NCBI RefSeq assembly: GCF_021390175.1
Contig: NZ_CP090004.1
Location: forward strand, 1,116,001-1,180,000
Reading direction: 5' to 3'
DNA: 64,000 bases
DNA from: Flagellimonas sp. HMM57
Lineage (GTDB): Bacteria > Bacteroidota > Bacteroidia > Flavobacteriales > Flavobacteriaceae
The notes under the pieces were generated by a model. The model was not told where the DNA came from, ran no database searches, and saw only the letters and a program-made list of their open reading frames with translations. Both the position numbers and the translations under genes were made by a program. Below are positions 17,554 through 23,810 of the stretch, piece after piece; within the stretch, counting starts at the first letter, position 1, and each line of letters starts with the position of its first letter.

Positions 17554-17625
17554 GCATCTATGGTGTAATTGGCAACATAGTAGACTTCCAATCTTCAGTT
17601 TCGAGTTCGAGTCTCGATGGATGCT
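17554..17625 (+). tRNA. tRNA-Gly (TCC), array 7
   Basis: Acceptor GCATCTA/TGGATGC, discriminator T as usual for glycine, anticodon loop CTTCCAA with one mismatch in its stem. Confidence 0.88.
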
Positions 17626-17635
17626 CCTATAAAAC

Positions 17636-17706
17636 ACGTTCATGGTGTAATGGTAGCATGCGAGTCTCCAAAACTTGCGGTTAGGGTTCAAATCCTTATG
17701 GACGTG
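17636..17706 (+). tRNA. tRNA-Trp (CCA), array 8
   Basis: Acceptor ACGTTCA/TGGACGT, discriminator G, anticodon arm CGAGT-CTCCAAA-ACTTG (one wobble). Confidence 0.9.
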
Positions 17707-17711
17707 CAGAA

Positions 17712-17783
17712 GCATCTATGGTGTAACGGATAGCACAAGAGACTTCTAATCTCTAAGTCTAAGTTCAACTCTTAGTAGATGTA
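17712..17783 (+). tRNA. tRNA-Arg (TCT), array 9
   Basis: Acceptor GCATCTA/TAGATGT, discriminator A, anticodon arm AGAGA-CTTCTAA-TCTCT. The T loop is TTCAACT. Confidence 0.9.
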
Positions 17784-17791
17784 CAAAATAG

Positions 17792-17863
17792 GGTTCATTG
17801 GGGTAATGGCTATCCTTCCCGACTGTCTCTCGGGAGATACGAGTTCGATTCTCGTATGAACCG
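17792..17863 (+). tRNA. tRNA-Asp (GTC), array 10
   Basis: Acceptor GGTTCAT/ATGAACC, discriminator G, anticodon arm CCCGA-CTGTCTC-TCGGG. The base after the anticodon is T, not the usual purine, unlike the chromosomal tRNA-Asp at 1838 (CTGTCAC). Confidence 0.88.
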
Positions 17864-17869
17864 CAAAAT

Positions 17870-17941
17870 CTAGGGGAATAACAATGGCTGTTTACCCGCT
17901 TTGGAAGCGGGAGGTTGCAGGTTCGAATCCTGTCCCTTAGA
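17870..17941 (+). tRNA. tRNA-Pro (TGG), array 11
   Basis: Acceptor CTAGGGG/CCCTTAG, discriminator A, anticodon arm CCCGC-TTTGGAA-GCGGG. Confidence 0.9.
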
Positions 17942-17947
17942 CAACAT

Positions 17948-18019
17948 GCTCCGTTGGTCAAATGGTCAAGACGCCACACTTTCTATGTGGAATTAAGGGT
18001 TCGATTCCCTTACGGAGTA
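17948..18019 (+). tRNA. tRNA-Glu (TTC), array 12
   Basis: Acceptor GCTCCGT/ACGGAGT, discriminator A, anticodon arm CCACA-CTTTCTA-TGTGG. Confidence 0.9.
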
Positions 18020-18024
18020 CTATT

Positions 18025-18096
18025 TGAGGCATAGCTCAGTGGAAGAGCATCACGCTTACATCGTGATAGTCATAGGTTCGAATCCTATTGCCTCAA
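18025..18096 (+). tRNA. tRNA-Val (TAC), array 13
   Basis: Acceptor TGAGGCA/TGCCTCA, discriminator A, anticodon arm TCACG-CTTACAT-CGTGA. Confidence 0.94.
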
Positions 18097-18101
18097 CAAA
18101 T

Positions 18102-18174
18102 TGAGATGTAGCTTAAAAGGTAGAGCATCGCTCTCATAAGGCGAAAGATTCAGGTTCGACTCCTGACATCTCAA
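18102..18174 (+). tRNA. tRNA-Met (CAT; possibly Ile after modification), array 14
   Basis: Acceptor TGAGATG/CATCTCA, discriminator A, anticodon arm TCGCT-CTCATAA-GGCGA. A CAT anticodon may be elongator Met or a lysidine-modified Ile tRNA. The sequence alone does not settle it; the initiator GGG/CCC anticodon stem is absent. Confidence 0.88.
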
Positions 18175-18179
18175 CACAA

Positions 18180-18253
18180 GCAGGGATAGCCGAATTGGTA
18201 TAGGCGCCAGATTTAGAATCTGGAATTTGAGAGTTCGAATCTCTCTCCCTGTA
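18180..18253 (+). tRNA. tRNA-Leu (TAG), array 15, short variable loop
   Basis: Acceptor GCAGGGA/TCCCTGT, discriminator A, anticodon arm CCAGA-TTTAGAA-TCTGG. The variable region is only five bases (AATTT), where leucine tRNAs of bacteria normally have a long arm. Confidence 0.88.
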
Positions 18254-18259
18254 CTATTT

Positions 18260-18333
18260 GCTCCACTAGCCCAAATGGAAGAGGCAATGGACTTAAAATC
18301 CATACAGTCCAAGTTCGAATCTTGGGTGGAGTA
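18260..18333 (+). tRNA. tRNA-Leu (TAA), array 16, short variable loop
   Basis: Acceptor GCTCCAC/GTGGAGT, discriminator A, anticodon loop CTTAAAA, T arm CCAAG-TTCGAAT-CTTGG. Again a five-base variable loop instead of the class II arm. Confidence 0.88.
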
Positions 18334-18337
18334 CCAT

Positions 18338-18409
18338 AGGCTTATGGTGTAATGGATAGCATGCAAGGTTTCGACCCTTGTGGTATGGGTTCAAATCCTA
18401 TTAGGCCTA
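18338..18409 (+). tRNA. tRNA-Arg (TCG), array 17
   Basis: Acceptor AGGCTTA/TAGGCCT, discriminator A, anticodon arm CAAGG-TTTCGAC-CCTTG. Confidence 0.9.
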
Positions 18410-18414
18410 CAAAT

Positions 18415-18485
18415 TAATCTGTGGTGCAATGGGAGCACACTGGACTTTGACTCCAGAGATGAAGGTTCGAATCCTTCCAGGTTAA
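18415..18485 (+). tRNA. tRNA-Gln (TTG), array 18
   Basis: Acceptor TAATCTG/CAGGTTA, discriminator A, anticodon arm CTGGA-CTTTGAC-TCCAG. Confidence 0.9.
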
Positions 18486-18491
18486 CAAAAT

Positions 18492-18564
18492 GGTGTCTCT
18501 AGCTTATCTGGTAAAGCACCCCACTGTGAATGGGGAGAATAGGGTTCGAGTCCCAGAGTACACC
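18492..18564 (+). tRNA. tRNA-His (GTG), array 19
   Basis: G at 18492 pairs with C at 18564, as the histidine-specific G-1:C73. Anticodon arm CCCCA-CTGTGAA-TGGGG. The inner acceptor stem has two mismatches and the T stem one, so this copy may be weakened. Confidence 0.82.
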
Positions 18565-18570
18565 CAAAAT

Positions 18571-18643
18571 GGAACAGTAGTGTAGTAGGTCTGCACGTTG
18601 GTTTGAAGCACCAGAGGTATCCGTTCGATTCGGATCTGTTCCA
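18571..18643 (+). tRNA. tRNA-Phe (GAA), array 20
   Basis: Acceptor GGAACAG/CTGTTCC, discriminator A, anticodon arm TTGGT-TTGAAGC-ACCAG, T arm ATCCG-TTCGATT-CGGAT. Last tRNA before the YkuK-type gene, 28 bp away, so array and gene are probably on one transcript. Confidence 0.9.
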
Positions 18644-18671
18644 CACGAAAAAAGACTAATGATTAGAAATC

Positions 18672-19157
18672 ATGAAAATAGCAGTTAACAAATGGAGGAA
18701 TTTTAGTGGTAAAGTTTTTGACCAGCCCATCACAACACTTGTCGAGGAGGCCATAGTCAGGGAGCAAAAGGCAGGATATCGACTTAAGATTTGCGTTGGG
18801 TCCGATTCACAAGCCTATAAAGCTCATGTTGCTTATGCTACTGTGGTGGTTATACTTAGGGAAGGCAAAGGAGGCTTTATGTTTATCAAAAATCTGAAGG
18901 GAACTACTAAAATCAGCACTAAAGAACGAATGCTCAAAGAGGTAGCGATGTCTGTTGAAACAGCCTACGCCATCTGCCATATTCTTGACAGATACAATGT
19001 CGAACTTGAAGTTCATGCGGATATCAACACAGACCCAAAATTTGAATCAAATGTGGCATTAAAAGAGGCTATGGGCTATATCCTTGGGATGGGCTTTGTT
19101 TTTAAAGCAAAACCTAATGCTTTTGCAAGTTCATCTTGTGCAGATATGGCTGTATGA
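18672..19157 (+). CDS. RNase H-like YkuK/DUF458 family protein
   Basis: 161 residues of the DUF458 (YkuK) family, predicted ribonuclease H fold. The conserved GSDSQAYKAHVAYATVVVI start of the fold and the C-terminal HADINTDPKFESN ... GMGFVFKAKPNAFASSSCAD block are both present. Activity of the family is not well established, but the fold predicts RNA or RNA-DNA processing. It follows the tRNA-Phe gene by 28 bp and precedes an AlkB-like gene, so tRNA maturation or decay is a plausible job here. Confidence 0.82.
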   Translation: MKIAVNKWRNFSGKVFDQPITTLVEEAIVREQKAGYRLKICVGSDSQAYKAHVAYATVVVILREGKGGFMFIKNLKGTTKISTKERMLKEVAMSVETAYAICHILDRYNVELEVHADINTDPKFESNVALKEAMGYILGMGFVFKAKPNAFASSSCADMAV

Positions 19158-19169
19158 ATCAAAAAAATT

Positions 19170-19688
19170 ATGATTATGAATGGAATTACATATATAGAGA
19201 ATTTTTTAGAAAATCATTTTGAGTTGTTCAATAGCTTGATAGATAGTATTGCATGGGATGCAAGAATGAAAGCCCGTAAAACAGCAAGTTTTGGCAAGGC
19301 ATATAATTATTCTCAAATGGATTACCCTTATCAGGAGTTTACAGAAGAACTAAATGAGATAATAGAGTCTATCAATAATAAGCTGTACTTCAGGCCAAAT
19401 AATTGTTTGATCAATCTATATGAAGACGGACGTTCAACTATGGGATTTCACTCAGATCAAACCGACATGTTGTTTGAAAATACTGGGGTTGTAATTATTT
19501 CATTAGGGGAAACAAGAACCCTTAGGTTTAGAAATATTAAAGAAAGAAAAGTCAACATAGATTATGATCTTCCATCTGGTTCTCTCATTTATATGGACAA
19601 TTTGATTCAAGAAACATGGCAACATGCTATTCCAGAATCAAATACAGTAAATGGAAGAATGAGTCTGACATTTAGAAAACTAAGATAA
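19170..19688 (+). CDS. AlkB-like 2-oxoglutarate/Fe(II) dioxygenase
   Basis: 172 residues with the AlkB double-stranded beta-helix signature. HSDQTD supplies the metal HxD, WQHAIPE supplies the second histidine, and the 2-oxoglutarate Arg is in NGRMSLTFRKL. ISLGETRTLRFRNIKERK is the usual substrate-lid strand region. AlkB enzymes remove alkyl lesions from nucleic-acid bases, and several family members act on RNA or hydroxylate tRNA wobble modifications. Its place after a tRNA array and before RNA-repair genes favours an RNA substrate, which is inferred. Confidence 0.88.
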   Translation: MIMNGITYIENFLENHFELFNSLIDSIAWDARMKARKTASFGKAYNYSQMDYPYQEFTEELNEIIESINNKLYFRPNNCLINLYEDGRSTMGFHSDQTDMLFENTGVVIISLGETRTLRFRNIKERKVNIDYDLPSGSLIYMDNLIQETWQHAIPESNTVNGRMSLTFRKLR

Positions 19689-19705
19689 TCCGAAATTATA
19701 TTTTA

Positions 19706-19743
19706 CTACGCAAGATGATTGCGTAGTATTATTGGAATCTTTG
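19706..19743 (+). promoter_or_regulatory. Predicted WYL operator and promoter of the tRNA-like/RNA-module operon
   Basis: CTACGCA (19706-19712) and TGCGTAG (19720-19726) form the same 7-7-7 palindrome as at 10888, with a different spacer (AGATGAT). An AATCTTTG box lies at 19736-19743, at exactly the same distance from the palindrome as at 10918. Confidence 0.72.
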
Positions 19744-19787
19744 TCATGTAATTAAATAGAAGCTTTTGGAATCAGCTTCATAGTAGT

Positions 19788-19817
19788 GCCTCGTCAGACG
19801 TTGGTAGCTGGCGAGGC
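19788..19817 (+). ncRNA. Leader hairpin at the start of the operon
   Basis: A 10-bp stem (GCCTCGTCAG with CTGGCGAGGC, one G-T pair), loop ACGTTGGTAG, preceded by AGTAGT. It has the same architecture as 10963-10990 with compensating stem changes, at a similar distance from the promoter. Confidence 0.55.
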
Positions 19818-19838
19818 TTCATAAATGTTCTTTTACAT

Positions 19839-19949
19839 AGTCCAGTAGCTCAGAGGATAGAGCGCCATACTTTTCGCTGATTGGCAAAAAAAAGTTCCTC
19901 TTTTTGACTCAAAATCAGGAGGTCGTGGGTTCGAATCCCACCTGGACTA
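19839..19949 (+). ncRNA. tRNA-like RNA with an enlarged anticodon arm
   Basis: All tRNA parts except a normal anticodon arm are present: acceptor AGTCCAG/CTGGACT with discriminator A, TA at positions 8-9, D arm GCTC-AGAGGATA-GAGC, a five-base variable loop, and T arm GTGGG-TTCGAAT-CCCAC. In place of the 17-nt anticodon arm are 55 nt (19865-19919). These can fold as an extended hairpin (CTGATT/AATCAG, inner AAAAAG/CTTTTT) and include ATTGGCA...AAGTTCCT, the sequence repeated in the modules just downstream. It is either an intron-bearing tRNA or a tRNA mimic resembling bacterial Y RNA (YrlA) tRNA-like domains. Confidence 0.6.
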
Positions 19950-19957
19950 CAATACAA

Positions 19958-20012
19958 TATTGGCACAAGAAGTTCCTATTATTCTTTTGACGAAAATTAC
20001 TTCTCGCCAGTA
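19958..20012 (+). ncRNA. Structured RNA module 1
   Basis: Outer helix 19958-19964 with 20006-20012 (7 bp, one wobble), an internal loop of three bases (ACA) against one (C), inner helix AGAAGT/ACTTCT (19968-19973 with 19999-20004), and an apical part beginning TCCTATTATT. The architecture is shared with the next two modules, with compensating base changes. Confidence 0.6.
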
Positions 20013-20018
20013 TGAATC

Positions 20019-20100
20019 TGAAGATAACAGAAGTTCCTATGTTTCTGGTTCGACTCCAGAGCTCGAAAGAGTAAGTGGTTTAGTTTACTTCCCATCTTCA
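20019..20100 (+). ncRNA. Structured RNA module 2, with T-arm mimic
   Basis: Outer helix TGAAGAT/ATCTTCA (20019-20025 with 20094-20100), internal loop AAC against C, inner helix GAAGT/ACTTC, apical part beginning TCCTATGTTT. Inside is a perfect tRNA T-arm mimic, TCTGG-TTCGACT-CCAGA (20044-20060), followed by a CTC-GAAA-GAG hairpin (20062-20071). Confidence 0.6.
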
Positions 20101-20104
20101 AAAA

Positions 20105-20163
20105 ATAGGTAAAGGAAGTTCCTATTATTGACCGTTAATCAAATTTACTTCCCACCTTTTTTA
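20105..20163 (+). ncRNA. Structured RNA module 3
   Basis: Outer helix AGGT/ACCT (20107-20110 with 20154-20157), internal loop AAA against C, inner helix GGAAGT/ACTTCC (20114-20119 with 20147-20152), apical part beginning TCCTATTATT. It ends in a T tract 11 bp before the next start codon and might also act as an attenuator. Confidence 0.58.
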
Positions 20164-20174
20164 AATTTAAAACA

Positions 20175-21944
20175 ATGAAAACTTTAAAACTATTTAATGC
20201 AGTAATCGCTAAGGAATCCACGGAAATCCATTTTGTATCAAAGGATGGGTTTATTATAGAATCCAGCGCTATGTGGGCCAAAAAGGAAATCATCAGGTTT
20301 TATAAAAACGAAAAACTAGATGGTTATGGCCTGAACAAAACCTTCCATAAATCCTGGATTAAGATCAAATCAAGTTCAAGGTTGAACCTTCTGATGGAAC
20401 AAATAAAACATTATGTCTCTACCTACGGAAGCAACTTTCAAGATGAGATGTACATCCCTGAAGAGGTATTGGACGTCCCTGAACTTAAGGTGGTATTTAA
20501 AGTAATTAAAGGATACAGTAAAGAAGAATTGACAGCAAAATGTTTGGAACTATTGCAATCTGGAATGGCTTTAAAGGAAGAGACCATAAACGAAGTTCTT
20601 TCAGTTTTGGTTGATGAGTTAAAGTATAAGTTCACAGGCAAAGAAAGAATCAAGAATAAGGAGGCCATTGTCAAGATAGCGGATATGTATGGGGTATTAC
20701 CTCCAGATACTATGGAGTTCTTTAGGTATATCATATATAGAGCTACTGGTGAATCATTGCTGATTAAAAATGACGACACCATAGAGGCCATAAAAGCTTC
20801 TAATTTTAACCCAGCAGTTCAATTTGAGAATTTTGGATTGGAGAAGTTGGCGGAAATCTTTAATAGATTCAAACCTTTGTTTTTGGCTTTTAAGCCTAAG
20901 TGTGGTTCGACAATCAACAAAATATCAAAGTTGTCTAAACTACATCATGTACCATTGGTAGCCAACCCATTGAACCATGTGACCAATATGTATATATCCC
21001 ATGCGGACATACATTGGTTGGATAACGCAACACCATTTGCTTTGTTCAAGGCTATATCGGCATGTTACACAAGAATGAATGGTCAAGATGCCTTCGTGTA
21101 TAGAATTAGAAACGGTAAATCGTTTGTAAAGAAGAGCAGGATTAAAGAAGTAGTTTGGGCAAACTATCAGTTTTTAGAAGATTATTTAAAAACAAGGTTC
21201 AATCTTTCGAACAAAACGTTTTTCTTGCCAAGGGATATTCAATTGGCCTTGCCAACCTCAGAGAAAATGTTTGTAGGCAATATTCCAACTGGAACAAAGT
21301 TTTTTGGGAATCAGTTGGCGGTTGGAGTTTATTGGAAAAATGCCTGGGGAGCTCATGATATTGATTTGTCAGGAATAAATATTGGGGGCAAAATAGGTTG
21401 GAATTCAGCTTACAATCAAGATGATGGCAGCCTAATGTACTCAGGGGATATTACCGATGCGCCAAATGGAGCTGTTGAATACATGTATGCCAATAAAGGG
21501 TTAAAAATGCCCACTCTTATTAAAAGCAATGTGTTTTCAGGTGCTAACAATTGTGATTACAAGATTATTGTTGGACGTGGTTCAGATGTAAACTATAAAT
21601 ACATGATGAATCCCAATGAGCTTTTCGCTGAAGTCAAATGTCAATCGGTACAAAGGCAAACCATTTTAGGAATGCTATTACCAGAAGACAACAAACAATG
21701 TTTTGTCTTGTTAAATTTTGGAGCGGGACAGGCTAGAGTTTCTGGAAATTCAGAAGTATCAAACTTGGCGACACAAGCGTTACATCAACAATGGAGTAGT
21801 CCATTAATGTTAAATGAAATGATAGAATTATTGGGTGGTTCAATAATCAAAAACAAGGATCAGGCTGATTACATCCTTTCCTTGGAGAGATTGGAAAAGG
21901 ACACCCTGATAAAGTTATTTCAGGAAAATGATTTAAAATCATGA
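20175..21944 (+). CDS. Large helical-repeat protein with TerD-like C-terminal domain
   Basis: 589 residues, no signal peptide. Residues 1 to about 390 are mainly helical and may be HEAT/TROVE-like repeats (KHYVSTYGSNFQDEMYIPEE; VLPPDTMEFFRYIIYRATGE), but I cannot see the TROVE signature. From about 395 the pattern changes to beta. There HDIDLSGINIGG, GWNSAYNQDDGSLMYSGD and ITDAPNGAVEYMYA resemble the Ca-binding jellyroll of TerD-type proteins. It lies directly after three structured RNAs and is translationally coupled (ATGA) to two RlaP-type nucleotidyltransferases. It is therefore a candidate RNA-binding scaffold, possibly a functional analogue of Ro60. Confidence 0.6.
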   Translation: MKTLKLFNAVIAKESTEIHFVSKDGFIIESSAMWAKKEIIRFYKNEKLDGYGLNKTFHKSWIKIKSSSRLNLLMEQIKHYVSTYGSNFQDEMYIPEEVLDVPELKVVFKVIKGYSKEELTAKCLELLQSGMALKEETINEVLSVLVDELKYKFTGKERIKNKEAIVKIADMYGVLPPDTMEFFRYIIYRATGESLLIKNDDTIEAIKASNFNPAVQFENFGLEKLAEIFNRFKPLFLAFKPKCGSTINKISKLSKLHHVPLVANPLNHVTNMYISHADIHWLDNATPFALFKAISACYTRMNGQDAFVYRIRNGKSFVKKSRIKEVVWANYQFLEDYLKTRFNLSNKTFFLPRDIQLALPTSEKMFVGNIPTGTKFFGNQLAVGVYWKNAWGAHDIDLSGINIGGKIGWNSAYNQDDGSLMYSGDITDAPNGAVEYMYANKGLKMPTLIKSNVFSGANNCDYKIIVGRGSDVNYKYMMNPNELFAEVKCQSVQRQTILGMLLPEDNKQCFVLLNFGAGQARVSGNSEVSNLATQALHQQWSSPLMLNEMIELLGGSIIKNKDQADYILSLERLEKDTLIKLFQENDLKS

Positions 21945-22687
21945 AAGAACAGATATTAAACAAGTTAGGAGAAATAGAACGTGATAAGAAAATAGAAATA
22001 CTATTTGCGGTAGAATCGGGAAGCAGAGCCTGGGGCTTTGCTTCTCCTGATTCTGATTATGATATCCGTTTTGTTTACAAGCATGATAAGGATTGGTATT
22101 TGAATCTTTGGGAACAAAAAGATTCTATTCAATTTATGACCGAAGAGGATTTAGATGGCTCTGGATGGGATGTTAGAAAAGCACTCAAACTTCTAGCAAA
22201 ATCCAATGCCTCTTTTTTGGGATGGTTATTCTCCCCTATTGTTTATAGAGAGAATCCTATCTTTCTTAACGAAATAAAGGAATTGGCGGCAAACAATTTT
22301 AATCCCGTTTCTGGATTTTACCATTATCACAGCATGAACAGAGGTTTTGAAGAAACCTTGGGTTCGGATAAGATGACGTTGAAAAGCTTCTTTTATGCTA
22401 TTCGTACAGCCTTATGTGCTAAATGGGTGTATGAAAAGAATACGATTCCTCCTGTGTTTTTTAAAGAACTATATCCTTTAATCGACTCAGAATATCATGG
22501 GATGTTGGATGACCTAATACTTTTAAAGAGCAAGCACATCGAAAAAAGTAACGAACCCGTCGACCCTGTTTTGATAGAACTCGTCAAGCAATTGGTTAAG
22601 GAAAATGATAGCGTGAAAAATGATTTGATCAATAGGAAACCAAAGCCTGAAGAATTCAACAACCTCTTTTTAAAGACCATATCATGA
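21941..22687 (+). CDS. RlaP-type nucleotidyltransferase 1
   Basis: 248 residues of the DNA polymerase beta superfamily, RlaP/YcgL-like subgroup. The catalytic G-S-R and metal acidic residues are in VESGSRAWGFASPDSDYDIR. GWDVRKALKLLAKSNASFLG and FSPIVYREN are the usual subgroup continuation. The family was linked by comparative genomics to RNA repair, with predicted nucleotide addition to RNA ends. The start overlaps the TerD-like gene (ATGA), and the stop overlaps the second nucleotidyltransferase. Confidence 0.85.
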   Translation: MKEQILNKLGEIERDKKIEILFAVESGSRAWGFASPDSDYDIRFVYKHDKDWYLNLWEQKDSIQFMTEEDLDGSGWDVRKALKLLAKSNASFLGWLFSPIVYRENPIFLNEIKELAANNFNPVSGFYHYHSMNRGFEETLGSDKMTLKSFFYAIRTALCAKWVYEKNTIPPVFFKELYPLIDSEYHGMLDDLILLKSKHIEKSNEPVDPVLIELVKQLVKENDSVKNDLINRKPKPEEFNNLFLKTIS

Positions 22688-23742
22688 CCATAGAAGAACT
22701 AAAGAAATCTGGGCATATCATTTTCGAATGCATTAGCGGGAGTAGAGCTTATGGATTGGACACACCTTCATCCGACACGGATATCAGAGGTGTGTTCATT
22801 CTTCCTAAAGAACACTTTTATTCCCTTGACTACATTGGACAGATAAACAACGAATCAAATGATATTGTGTATTATGAATTGCGCAAGTTCATTGATTTAT
22901 GTTCTAAGAATAATCCAAACATATTGGAATTGTTGAATGTCCCAGAAGAATGCATTCTTTATAAACATGAAATTTTCAATGAAATAAAATTGGAGCTTTT
23001 CTTATCAAAACAGTGTGAAAAATCATTTGCGAACTATGCGTATGCACAAATCAAAAAGGCAAGAGGACTCGAAAAAAAGATTGTAAATCCAGTTGAAAAG
23101 GAACGTAAGTCAGTCCTGGATTTTTGTTTTGTCTATAACCAGGGTAAGTCTTTGCCCCTGAACATATTCCTTGAAAAAAACAATATTCAGCAAGAACATT
23201 GCGGTATATCCAACATAGCCCACCTAAAGGATTGTCACAATTTATATCACAACCCAAACATCCCATTTAAGGGAATCATAAAAAGTGATAAGGCAAACGA
23301 TATTGCATTGAGTTCGATACCAAAGGAAGAGACACCTATTGGAATGCTTTTTTTCAATAAAGATGGCTATTCATCATATTGTAAAAAGTACAAAGAATAC
23401 TGGGATTGGGTAGACAAACGCAACGAGGAACGCTATAGAACAACAGTATCACATGGCAAAAACTACGATTCCAAAAATATGATGCATACCTTCAGGTTGT
23501 TACATATGGCCAAAGAAATTGCATTGGAAAATACTATTAGGGTAAAACGGCCCGATAGAGAATTTCTGCTGGATGTAAAGCAAGGAAAATACGAATATGA
23601 TGAACTAGTTGGTTGGGCCGAAGAAAAGAAAAAAGAACTGGAGAATTTATATGACTCCTCAACTTTACCAAAAAAGTCAAATCTGAAGGCAATTAATAAC
23701 TTGCTTGTCACCGCAAGAGAAAAATTCTATCACTTTAACTAA
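22684..23742 (+). CDS. RlaP-type nucleotidyltransferase 2
   Basis: 352 residues of the same superfamily. CISGSRAYGLDTPSSDTDIR holds the GS motif and the DxD pair, followed by GVFILPKEHFYSL and a helical C-terminal half (KNMMHTFRLLHMAKEIALEN; VKRPDREFLLDVKQGKYEYD). It is longer than the first copy and only distantly similar, so the two are probably non-redundant and may act on different RNA ends. Start overlaps the preceding gene by 4 bp. Confidence 0.85.
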   Translation: MTIEELKKSGHIIFECISGSRAYGLDTPSSDTDIRGVFILPKEHFYSLDYIGQINNESNDIVYYELRKFIDLCSKNNPNILELLNVPEECILYKHEIFNEIKLELFLSKQCEKSFANYAYAQIKKARGLEKKIVNPVEKERKSVLDFCFVYNQGKSLPLNIFLEKNNIQQEHCGISNIAHLKDCHNLYHNPNIPFKGIIKSDKANDIALSSIPKEETPIGMLFFNKDGYSSYCKKYKEYWDWVDKRNEERYRTTVSHGKNYDSKNMMHTFRLLHMAKEIALENTIRVKRPDREFLLDVKQGKYEYDELVGWAEEKKKELENLYDSSTLPKKSNLKAINNLLVTAREKFYHFN

Positions 23743-23790
23743 CAGTCAAACTTTGAATATTACATGATAAAATAAATTGCTTCGTATATT

Positions 23791-23807
23791 TGTGTCAAAT
23801 TTACGCA
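23791..23807 (+). promoter_or_regulatory. NrtR-like operator 1 (before Nudix regulator)
   Basis: TGTGTCAAATTTACGCA, an imperfect version of the TTTGYGTAAA palindrome, directly upstream of the ATG at 23811. Suggests autoregulation. Confidence 0.6.
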
Positions 23808-23810
23808 TAT

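Noticed and set aside
17042..18643. Protein-coding ORFs across the tRNA region on both strands
   Set aside because: They overlap successive intact tRNAs and repeat tRNA-derived peptide strings; they are shadows.
19839..19949. Group I intron in a tRNA
   Set aside because: The insert is 55 nt, far too short for a group I intron core; no P/Q/R/S elements.
20175..21944. Calling this gene a TROVE/Ro60 protein because of the Y-RNA-like modules upstream
   Set aside because: The TROVE signature and a vWA MIDAS motif are not visible, and the C-terminal domain looks TerD-like. Kept only as a functional hypothesis.
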